This document shows positions 57,015 through 64,000 of a DNA stretch of 64,000 bases, piece after piece; position 1 is the first letter of the stretch; each line of letters starts with the position of its first letter. The notes beneath the pieces are model-generated. The model worked only from the letters and a program-made list of their open reading frames with translations. It was not told the origin of the DNA and searched no databases. Source of the DNA: an uncultured Halomicronema sp. (GTDB lineage Bacteria > Cyanobacteriota > Cyanobacteriia > Phormidesmidales > Phormidesmidaceae); NCBI GenBank assembly GCA_937899725.1, contig CALCCA010000088.1:62001-126000 (forward strand), written 5' to 3'. The position numbers and the translations under genes were made by a program.

Positions 57015-58637
57015 TTAAACTAAGTCGGCTTCTGCCTCTAAAGATTCCAGTGCGGGTTCCGGGGGGTATTTGGCGGGCGCGTTATCAGGCAAATCGGGAC
57101 TGATCGTTTCTGAGGGTAGGTCGTTCAGCAAATCGTCAGGCAAATTGGGATCTGGTAAGTCCAGCCGAGGAGCATCCTCGGTCAGATCGTCCACTGCCAA
57201 GCCTGAGGGTGAGATGGTTGCCTCCGGGACAGCTTCTACAGAGGCACTCGATTCAGCAGATATTTCGTCGTCTGGTAACGCTGTCGGCTCAGATTCGTCT
57301 ATCGAATCAGTCTCATCGATCAGAGTTTCCCGCTCACCCAAACTGGAGGAGTCTGCTGCTGGGCCAGGCTCATCCGGTTCGATGGGGCGGTCGGCCTCGT
57401 CGAGATCGGCAAATGGTGCGGCTTCAAGGGCGTCATCGCGATCGCTCAGCGGGGCCGGGGCAGTTAATGCTTCATCCGCCTCATCGGCGTCTCCGGCCTC
57501 TATCGTCGGCGCCAGATCGTCTTCTCGTGCGGACTCTTCAGCCGACGGGGCGATCACCTCGCTGGGGGCCGACTCGGGCGCTGTCGGTGGGGCGGCGCTG
57601 TCTGGCAGCGCGACTGGATCAATCGGCTCAGGCTCAGGGGCATTATCAGACTCTGGCGCTGATAGCGCTTCCGGCTGCGGCTCAGGGCGTTCTTTAACCA
57701 TGGGCGTTGGGGGCACATAGTTAGGGTCAACCAGCACTTTGGCTTGTGCCAAAGGAATCTCGCCCCGAATCAGCTGTGATAAGGCGTCTTCACCGCCGGA
57801 GTGGTAGTCGATCACGCGGATACCCGTGTTCAGCGCGTTGTCGATCAGACTGCCGTTTTCATCAATCAGCTCCAGCTTGACCCAGTTTTTGCCAGGGTTG
57901 AAGCCCCTTAAATAGATCGGCTGCCAGCGATCGAACACAAAAGATTCGCCGTTGACCGTACACCGAAGGCGCCAATCACTCATCGATTCGTCGGCTTCAG
58001 CGACCCAATGCAGCGGCGCATTGGTGAGGTAAAAGTCCAGCATGATCGGCTCTGCCCCATAGCTCCCTTGGGGCTGGCCATAGGTCAGCAAAGCCTGGCT
58101 GTCATCTGGGCTGTTTTGGGGAGAAGCGGCAAACACGTCAAAGGTCACCTGATCGTAAGCCCCCTCGTTTTTAAAGCTTTCGTTCCAGGGGCGAACGGCG
58201 AATGCCCGCAGAGTATGGGTGCCTGGGGCTAAATCAGCCAAGGTCAGCGAACTCTCGGCGTCATAAATCGCCTGGTAAGGCTGATCATCAAGGAATAAAT
58301 GCAGGTGAGGCCCCAACCCCAAATCTTGATCTATATATATTGGTAAATCTCTTACCTGCAGCTCAACTGCCACAGTGGTCTCTTGCAGCGTGTCACCGTT
58401 ACGAGGTGAAGTAATGCGAACTTGCGGCTCATAAACGTCGAGGTAGGGCTTGAGCTGCTGAATACTCTCTGGTGGAGAGACTTCAGCGATAGCTCCCACG
58501 AGAGGATTGGTGGCCTGAATGGTCTCGCCATCATCCAAAAGCACGATGGGCACGTCGCGATCGCCCCCGCAGCTCGCCAGTCCCAGGGCTAAGACTATCA
58601 GCCATAGCGCGATTGCCCGTCGCAAGCTCGACACCAT
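57015..58637 (-). CDS. Acidic lipoprotein of unknown function
   Basis: 540 residues from ATG 58637 (MVSSLRRAIALWLIV); the 25-residue extension upstream is not used. Lipobox LASC with Cys at residue 23. Residues about 75-310 are folded: a bacterial-type FHA-free beta-domain with IDQDLGLGPHLHLFLDDQPYQAIYDAE and LYLRGFNPGKNWVKLELID. From about residue 325 to the end the chain is Pro/Ala/Glu/Asp-rich and probably disordered. I do not recognise a named family. Upstream, the gene is divergent from psaA. Confidence 0.65.
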   Translation of the reverse strand: MVSSLRRAIALWLIVLALGLASCGGDRDVPIVLLDDGETIQATNPLVGAIAEVSPPESIQQLKPYLDVYEPQVRITSPRNGDTLQETTVAVELQVRDLPIYIDQDLGLGPHLHLFLDDQPYQAIYDAESSLTLADLAPGTHTLRAFAVRPWNESFKNEGAYDQVTFDVFAASPQNSPDDSQALLTYGQPQGSYGAEPIMLDFYLTNAPLHWVAEADESMSDWRLRCTVNGESFVFDRWQPIYLRGFNPGKNWVKLELIDENGSLIDNALNTGIRVIDYHSGGEDALSQLIRGEIPLAQAKVLVDPNYVPPTPMVKERPEPQPEALSAPESDNAPEPEPIDPVALPDSAAPPTAPESAPSEVIAPSAEESAREDDLAPTIEAGDADEADEALTAPAPLSDRDDALEAAPFADLDEADRPIEPDEPGPAADSSSLGERETLIDETDSIDESEPTALPDDEISAESSASVEAVPEATISPSGLAVDDLTEDAPRLDLPDPNLPDDLLNDLPSETISPDLPDNAPAKYPPEPALESLEAEADLV

Positions 58638-58777
58638 TCCCACACTCCCGTTTCTGTTGTTCCGTTCAGATTTTCCCTCACTGCGGAACCGGGCGAAAGC
58701 CCGATTACCCACATCGCCAAATCACCTAAACGGTTGCAACGTAAATTAAATTTTTCAATCACTGCAATAAGCAGAAG

Positions 58778-58795
58778 ATTACAGACATTTACCAA
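58778..58795 (+). promoter_or_regulatory. HLR1-like RpaB-binding site
   Basis: ATTACAGA-CA-TTTACCAA resembles the HLR1 pattern (two 8-base (G/T)TTACA(A/T)(A/T) repeats separated by 2 bases), with two mismatches in the first and one in the second repeat. HLR1 sites bind RpaB and regulate psa genes by light. It is about 385 bases before the psaA ATG, farther than usual. Confidence 0.35.
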
Positions 58796-59045
58796 AAGCC
58801 GAAAAACCCAGAAATTCGACGCCAGAAAGCCAATTAAATACATCAAAGTTCACATTCTTTAACAAAATGATGCACGAATGGCCTCAACACCAGAGAAAAG
58901 CTAAGGAAGTTGATTGAGAATTATTAATAATGTGCTTTTTGTACAGCTTTCTGATTGCCATTGGCGGCTGAAAGTCAAGCGGGGTGGTTATTTCCCTAGG
59001 TTGAAATATTGTTAACCTCTCGCCAGAGAAGGAAATATAGGCGTC

Positions 59046-59051
59046 TATAAT
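59046..59051 (+). promoter_or_regulatory. Candidate -10 element of psaA
   Basis: TATAAT in GTCTATAATGC, about 130 bases before the psaA ATG. No matching -35 is found at 16-18 bases, so activator-dependent or weak. Confidence 0.4.
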
Positions 59052-59180
59052 GCTCAACAGCAACTGTAATTCGATGCCCCAGGAAATCTAAGGTTTCTTA
59101 ACCTTTAGTTGGCCGGTTCGGCGATCGGTGTACAGTACCAACTTGCAAATGCTCGTTTGTCTAGAGAGAGGAGAGTCTCC

Positions 59181-61445
59181 ATGACAACTACCCCACGCGA
59201 GCGGGAGGCAAGCGTAAAGGTGACTGTTGATAAAGATCCAGTTCCTACTTCTTTCGAGAAGTGGGCCAAACCGGGTCACTTTGACCGCACCCTTGCGCGA
59301 GGTCCCAAAACCACAACTTGGATTTGGAACCTCCATGCTGACGCTCACGATTTTGATAGTCATACCAGTGACTTAGAAGATATTTCGCGCAAAATCTTTA
59401 GTGCACATTTCGGCCATTTGGCTGTTGTGTTCATCTGGCTTAGCGGCATGTATTTTCACGGCGCTAAGTTTTCTAATTACGAAACCTGGATGGCCGATCC
59501 TCTGGCCATCAAGCCCAGTGCTCAGGTCGTTTGGCCCATTTTTGGCCAAGAGATCCTGAATGCTGACGTCGGCGGCGGTTTCCAGGGTATTCAAATTACC
59601 TCTGGTTTCTTCCAGCTGTGGCGAGCTTCCGGCATTACCAACAGCTACCAGCTTTACTGCACCGCGATCGGCGGTCTCGTGATGGCGGGTTTGATGCTGT
59701 TTGCTGGCTGGTTCCACTACCACAAGCGGGCGCCGAAGCTCGAGTGGTTCCAAAATGTGGAATCCATGATGAACCACCACCTAGCAGGTCTGCTGGGTTT
59801 GGGTTGTTTGGGCTGGGCCGGACACCAAATTCACGTGTCGTTGCCGATTAACGCGCTGCTCGATGCTGGCGTCGCCCCGCAGGATATTCCCCTGCCCCAT
59901 GAGTTCATCTTGGATAAGAGCCTGATGGCTGAGCTGTACCCCAGCTTTTCCCAGGGCTTGACCCCGTTCTTCACCCTGAACTGGTCTGCTTATTCTGATT
60001 TCCTAACCTTCAAAGGTGGTTTGAATCCGGTGACTGGCGGCCTTTGGTTGTCTGACACGGCACATCATCACCTCGCTCTGGCTGTCCTCTTTATCGTTGC
60101 GGGCCACATGTATCGCACCAACTGGGGCATCGGTCACAGCATGAAGGAGATCCTGGAAGGTCATAAAGGCGATCCCCTCTTGTTTGGTGGCAAAGGTCAC
60201 GACGGTTTATACGAAAACCTCACGACTTCTTGGCATGCACAGCTCGCTGTGAACCTAGCAATCTTGGGCTCGTTGACCATCATCGTGGCGCATCACATGT
60301 ATGCGATGCCTCCCTATCCGTACATTGCGACGGATTACCCCACACAGCTGTCCCTCTTTACCCACCACATGTGGATTGGCGGCTTCATTATTGTGGGTGC
60401 TGGGGCACACGCCGCCATCTTTATGGTGCGTGACTACGATCCCGAGGTGAACTTTGACAACGCGCTGGATCGGATGCTCCGCTCTCGCGATGCCATCATC
60501 TCCCACTTGAACTGGGTCTGTATTTTCCTCGGCTTCCACAGCTTTGGTTTGTACATTCACAACGACACCATGCGAGCCTTAGGACGTCCTCAAGACATGT
60601 TCTCTGACTCGGCGATTCAGCTTCAGCCGATCTTTGCCCAATGGGTGCAAGGGTTGCATACGGCGGCAGTCGGTTCGACCGCGCCGAATGTGATGGCGAG
60701 CGTGAGCCCCGCCTTTGGTGGTGATGTCGTAGCAGTGGGTGGCAAAGTCGCCATGATGCCCATCACATTGGGTACAGCTGACTTTATGGTTCACCACATT
60801 CACGCGTTCACTATTCACGTGACGGCGTTGATTCTCTTGAAAGGTGTGCTGTACGCCCGCAGCTCGCGTCTGGTTCCTGACAAAGGCGAACTGGGTTTCC
60901 GCTTCCCTTGCGACGGCCCTGGTCGTGGCGGCACCTGCCAGGTGTCTGGTTGGGATCACGTGTTCCTCGGTCTGTTCTGGATGTACAACTCGTTGTCCAT
61001 CGTGATTTTCCACTTCAGTTGGAAGATGCAGTCAGATGTATGGGGCACGGTTTCTGATAACGGAACGGTTTCTCACATTACCGCTGGCAACTTTGCCAAC
61101 AGCGCGATTACCATCAATGGTTGGTTGCGTGACTTCCTGTGGGCGCAAGCTTCTCAGGTCATTGGTTCCTATGGTTCGGCACTCTCGGCTTACGGTTTGC
61201 TGTTCTTAGGGGCTCACTTTGTTTGGGCGTTCAGCCTCATGTTCTTGTTTAGTGGCCGCGGCTACTGGCAAGAGTTGATTGAGTCGATTGTCTGGGCTCA
61301 CAGCAAGCTGAAAGTTGCTCCGGCAATTCAGCCTCGTGCCCTGAGCATTACTCAAGGCCGGGCAGTTGGGGTAGCTCACTACCTCCTCGGGGGAATCGTC
61401 ACCACATGGGCGTTCTTCCTGGCTCGAATTATTGCCGTTGGATAG
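59181..61445 (+). CDS. psaA: Photosystem I core protein PsaA
   Basis: 754 residues from ATG 59181 ([14 protein letters not shown]) with GAGAGGAGAG upstream; the longer frame is not used. Eleven membrane helices; binds P700 chlorophyll, antenna chlorophylls, carotenoids and, together with PsaB, the FX iron-sulfur cluster through [18 protein letters not shown] (about residues 574-591, two Cys). Typical length. First gene of the psaA-psaB operon with 25 bases between. Confidence 0.99.
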   Translation: MTTTPREREASVKVTVDKDPVPTSFEKWAKPGHFDRTLARGPKTTTWIWNLHADAHDFDSHTSDLEDISRKIFSAHFGHLAVVFIWLSGMYFHGAKFSNYETWMADPLAIKPSAQVVWPIFGQEILNADVGGGFQGIQITSGFFQLWRASGITNSYQLYCTAIGGLVMAGLMLFAGWFHYHKRAPKLEWFQNVESMMNHHLAGLLGLGCLGWAGHQIHVSLPINALLDAGVAPQDIPLPHEFILDKSLMAELYPSFSQGLTPFFTLNWSAYSDFLTFKGGLNPVTGGLWLSDTAHHHLALAVLFIVAGHMYRTNWGIGHSMKEILEGHKGDPLLFGGKGHDGLYENLTTSWHAQLAVNLAILGSLTIIVAHHMYAMPPYPYIATDYPTQLSLFTHHMWIGGFIIVGAGAHAAIFMVRDYDPEVNFDNALDRMLRSRDAIISHLNWVCIFLGFHSFGLYIHNDTMRALGRPQDMFSDSAIQLQPIFAQWVQGLHTAAVGSTAPNVMASVSPAFGGDVVAVGGKVAMMPITLGTADFMVHHIHAFTIHVTALILLKGVLYARSSRLVPDKGELGFRFPCDGPGRGGTCQVSGWDHVFLGLFWMYNSLSIVIFHFSWKMQSDVWGTVSDNGTVSHITAGNFANSAITINGWLRDFLWAQASQVIGSYGSALSAYGLLFLGAHFVWAFSLMFLFSGRGYWQELIESIVWAHSKLKVAPAIQPRALSITQGRAVGVAHYLLGGIVTTWAFFLARIIAVG

Positions 61446-61470
61446 AGCACGGAGGACTCACTAACCAGCT

Positions 61471-63693
61471 ATGGCGACTAAATTCCCAAAATTTAGCCAA
61501 GCGCTAGCCCAAGATCCGACGACTCGTCGAATCTGGTACGGGATTGCTACGGCTCACGATTTTGAAAGCCACGATGGTATGACGGAGGAAAATCTTTATC
61601 AGAAGATTTTTGCTTCTCACTTTGGCCACCTGGCGATCATCTTTTTGTGGACCTCGGGCAACCTGTTTCACGTTGCTTGGCAAGGTAACTTCGAACAGTG
61701 GATCAAAGATCCGCTCAATATCCGCCCAATCGCCCACGCGATTTGGGACCCTCACTTTGGCCAGCCCGCAGTGGATGCGTTCACTCAGGCTGGTGCTTCT
61801 AGCCCCGTTAACATTGCTTATTCCGGGGTGTATCACTGGTGGTACACCATCGGCATGCGTACGAATACTGACCTGTACACCGGGGCTGTGTTCTTGCTGA
61901 TTTTGTCGGCAGTCTTCTTGTTCGCAGGTTGGTTGCACCTTCAGCCTAAGTTCCGTCCCAGCTTGTCCTGGTTTAAGAATGCTGAATCGCGCCTGAACCA
62001 CCACTTGGCGGCTCTCTTTGGCGTCAGCTCCTTGGCTTGGACTGGTCACTTGGTGCACGTGGCGATTCCCGAATCTCGGGGTCAGCATGTCGGCTGGGGT
62101 AATTTCCTGTCGACGCCGCCTCACCCGGCCGGTTTAATGCCTTTCTTTACTGGCAACTGGGGGGTATATGCCCAGAGTCCTGACACTGCCAGCCATATCT
62201 TTGGCACAGCGGAAGGGTCTGGCACGGCCATTCTGACCTTCTTGGGCGGTTTCCATCCGCAGACAGAGTCACTCTGGCTGACGGATATGGCTCACCACCA
62301 CCTGGCGATCGCGGTGATCTTCATCGTGGCTGGCCATATGTACCGCACCAACTTTGGTATCGGTCACAGCATTAAGGAAATCCTGAATGCTCACACGCCA
62401 CCGTCGGGTACCCCCGGCGACTTGGGTGAGGGCCACAAGGGTCTATATGACACGCTGAACAACTCCCTCCACTTCCAGTTGGCTTTGGCCCTGGCTAGTT
62501 TGGGGGTCGTGACCTCTCTGGTAGCGCAGCACATGTATGCCCTACCGCCCTATGCCTTTATCGCTCGGGATTACACCACTCAGGCAGCGCTTTACACTCA
62601 CCACCAGTACATTGCTGGCTTCATCATGGTGGGGGCGTTTGCTCACGGGAGTATCTTCCTGATTCGGGACTACGATCCCGCTGCCAATAAGAACAACGTT
62701 CTTGACCGCGTTCTTCAGCATAAGGAAGCGATTATCTCGCACCTGAGCTGGGTTTCCCTATTCTTGGGCTTCCACACGTTGGGGCTGTACGTTCACAACG
62801 ATGTCGTGGTGGCATTTGGCACCCCTGAGAAGCAGATTCTGGTTGAGCCGGTCTTTGCTCAATGGGTACAGGCCGCTTCTGGCAAGATGCTTTACGGCTT
62901 CGATAGCTTGCTGTCGAACCCTGACAGCATTGCGTTTACGGCTTGGCCGAATCAAGGCAATGTTTGGCTACCGGGTTGGATGGATGCCATCAACAGTGGC
63001 TCTAACTCATTGTTCTTGACCATTGGCCCTGGCGACTTCCTCGTTCACCATGCGATCGCATTAGGCCTGCACACCACCACTCTGATCTTGGTCAAGGGTG
63101 CTTTGGATGCTCGCGGTTCTAAGCTGATGCCCGACAAAAAGGACTTCGGCTATAGCTTCCCTTGCGATGGCCCAGGTCGTGGCGGTACTTGTGACATCTC
63201 TGCTTGGGATGCCTTTTACCTCGCCATGTTCTGGATGTTGAACACTATCGGCTGGACAACGTTCTACTGGCACTGGAAGCATTTGAGCATCTGGTCCGGT
63301 AATGTGGCTCAGTTCAACGAGAACTCGAACTATCTAATGGGTTGGCTCCGGGATTACCTGTGGCTTAACTCTTCTCAGCTGATTAACGGCTACAACCCCT
63401 ACGGCATGAACAACCTAGCGGTTTGGGCTTGGATGTTCCTCTTTGGACACCTGGTCTGGGCAACTGGATTTATGTTCTTGATCTCTTGGCGGGGTTATTG
63501 GCAAGAGCTGATCGAGACCATCGTTTGGGCGCACGAGCGCACTCCCCTGGCAAACCTGGTTCGCTGGAAGGATAAGCCCGTTGCTCTCTCTATCGTTCAG
63601 GCTCGTGTCGTCGGTCTCGCTCACTTTACGGTGGGATACATTCTGACCTACGCGGCCTTCCTGATAGCCTCGACCTCAAGCCGATTCGGTTAG
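61471..63693 (+). CDS. psaB: Photosystem I core protein PsaB
   Basis: 740 residues. Eleven helices, homologous to PsaA; partner in the P700 heterodimer. FX loop [18 protein letters not shown] (about 560-577) with two Cys. The N-terminal [16 protein letters not shown] and the C-terminal ASTSSRFG ending are usual. Terminator follows at 63725. Confidence 0.99.
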   Translation: MATKFPKFSQALAQDPTTRRIWYGIATAHDFESHDGMTEENLYQKIFASHFGHLAIIFLWTSGNLFHVAWQGNFEQWIKDPLNIRPIAHAIWDPHFGQPAVDAFTQAGASSPVNIAYSGVYHWWYTIGMRTNTDLYTGAVFLLILSAVFLFAGWLHLQPKFRPSLSWFKNAESRLNHHLAALFGVSSLAWTGHLVHVAIPESRGQHVGWGNFLSTPPHPAGLMPFFTGNWGVYAQSPDTASHIFGTAEGSGTAILTFLGGFHPQTESLWLTDMAHHHLAIAVIFIVAGHMYRTNFGIGHSIKEILNAHTPPSGTPGDLGEGHKGLYDTLNNSLHFQLALALASLGVVTSLVAQHMYALPPYAFIARDYTTQAALYTHHQYIAGFIMVGAFAHGSIFLIRDYDPAANKNNVLDRVLQHKEAIISHLSWVSLFLGFHTLGLYVHNDVVVAFGTPEKQILVEPVFAQWVQAASGKMLYGFDSLLSNPDSIAFTAWPNQGNVWLPGWMDAINSGSNSLFLTIGPGDFLVHHAIALGLHTTTLILVKGALDARGSKLMPDKKDFGYSFPCDGPGRGGTCDISAWDAFYLAMFWMLNTIGWTTFYWHWKHLSIWSGNVAQFNENSNYLMGWLRDYLWLNSSQLINGYNPYGMNNLAVWAWMFLFGHLVWATGFMFLISWRGYWQELIETIVWAHERTPLANLVRWKDKPVALSIVQARVVGLAHFTVGYILTYAAFLIASTSSRFG

Positions 63694-63724
63694 CGAGTCT
63701 AGCCGTTAGGTGAATAACTCAAAG

Positions 63725-63758
63725 CTCCTCGGTGCCTCGCGCTGGGGAGTTTTGTTTT
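63725..63758 (+). terminator. Intrinsic terminator of psaA-psaB
   Basis: CTCCTCGGTG-CCTCG-CGCTGGGGAG (63725-63749), ten pairs with three G-T wobbles, then TTTTGTTTT. 32 bases after the psaB stop. Confidence 0.85.
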
Positions 63759-63803
63759 ACATGTTTTAGTTGTGCTTAAGCTTACGAAGCAGACAACGAC
63801 TCA

Positions 63804-64000
63804 ATGCAAGAGATCTCACAAACAGAGGCCCTAAATCATATTTTGGAAGTTAGTGATACAACTGCTGCTGACCTAGTGGGGATGATTGGCTCTGGTGTTG
63901 TCGTCTCAGAAATTCTTGAGGGCAAAAGGCTATTAGTAAGGAACAAACGAAAATTCTTGGGGCTCGCTTCAAAGTGTCACCCACTCTATTTGTCGAGTAG
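63804..64000 (+). CDS. HigA-like antitoxin/HTH protein, N-terminal part (3' end outside window)
   Basis: 65 codons from ATG 63804, open to the right edge. The stretch around residues 19-42 (AADLVGMIGSGVVVSEILEGKR) resembles the helix-turn-helix of the HigA/Xre-type antitoxins seen in cyanobacteria (TQKDLAEIIGSKS.VSEILxGKR), and a later LASKCHPLYL the following helix. These regulators pair with a HigB-like mRNA interferase or act alone. No toxin gene is visible on the left; it could follow. Not well supported. Confidence 0.45.
   Translation, partial: MQEISQTEALNHILEVSDTTAADLVGMIGSGVVVSEILEGKRLLVRNKRKFLGLASKCHPLYLSS

Larger units (their letters stand above)
58638..59180. other. psaA upstream region and leader
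   Basis: 543 bases without a gene. It holds an HLR1-like site at 58778-58795, an ATTATTAATAAT palindrome near 58922, and TATAAT at 59046-59051 that would give a leader of roughly 120 bases to the psaA start. No -35 at the proper distance is clear. Confidence 0.5.

Noticed and set aside
57070-57720. 216-codon Ser/Ala-rich frame antisense to the lipoprotein
   Set aside because: It is a shadow of the low-complexity acidic tail; no ribosome site or family.
60579-61013. Antisense open frames in psaA and psaB
   Set aside because: Long open frames in highly biased, GC-rich codons; no support.

Overview
The window is chromosomal DNA from a cyanobacterium. The evidence is the psaA-psaB pair, ndhH, phytoene synthase and phytoene desaturase, the dual-function FBPase/SBPase, cyanobacteria-restricted families (DUF3146, DUF6464-like, SigG-type sigma factor) and the very frequent HIP1 octamer GCGATCGC. 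Base composition (mostly in the low to high fifties percent G+C where I counted) and the dispersed hairpin repeats suggest a freshwater Leptolyngbya/Nodosilinea-like lineage rather than marine picocyanobacteria. That placement is an inference.

Layout. 1-8.9 kb: a DUF362 fragment, a YdcF-type protein, two small conserved families, aspS, an adenosine deaminase, then purA and rplY read rightward from a good sigma-70 promoter. 8.9-11.4 kb: a fused aminoglycoside-phosphotransferase-like/P-loop kinase, a small membrane protein and a GNAT acetyltransferase. 11.45-13.65 kb: an AT-rich, HIP1-free island with a truncated dCTP deaminase (dcd) remnant, a membrane-anchored protein with a dCTP-deaminase/dUTPase-like fold but without the catalytic residues, and an intact, divergent dcd. 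13.65-21.4 kb: a CobA/CobO-like protein with a lost Walker A, SigG with its putative anti-sigma factor, YqgF-like nuclease, DUF3146, MobA, a membrane protein and a secreted YHS protein with 19 PCAA repeats. 21.8-34.2 kb: housekeeping (ispH, SGNH hydrolase, ychF, xseB-xseA divergent from recA, DAHP synthase, cdsA, FBPase/SBPase, hemA).

34.2-36.7 kb holds a repeat-flanked, apparently frameshifted ORF and a secreted collagen-like Gly-rich protein. 37-48 kb: ndhH, rsmH, a response-regulator/PP2C phosphatase overlapping an anti-sigma-type ATPase, a VanX-like dipeptidase, crtB-pds, glyA and a WecA/TagO-type transferase, then tRNA-Leu(UAG). 48.4-58.6 kb: peptide deformylase, cobA and sirohydrochlorin chelatase (siroheme/cobalamin branch), HtpX, three little-known genes (one a lipoprotein), a YkvA-like protein, a DUF4160 remnant, larB and an acidic lipoprotein. 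59.2-63.7 kb: psaA-psaB with a leader and terminator, followed by the start of a HigA-like antitoxin that runs off the end.

The strongest candidate for something undescribed is the dcd locus at 11.4-13.6 kb. A foreign-looking block appears to have replaced the resident dcd and brought a membrane-tethered, catalytically dead dUTPase-fold protein. Nucleotide-pool enzymes of this superfamily are known in anti-phage defence, so a sensing or defence role is conceivable but unproven.
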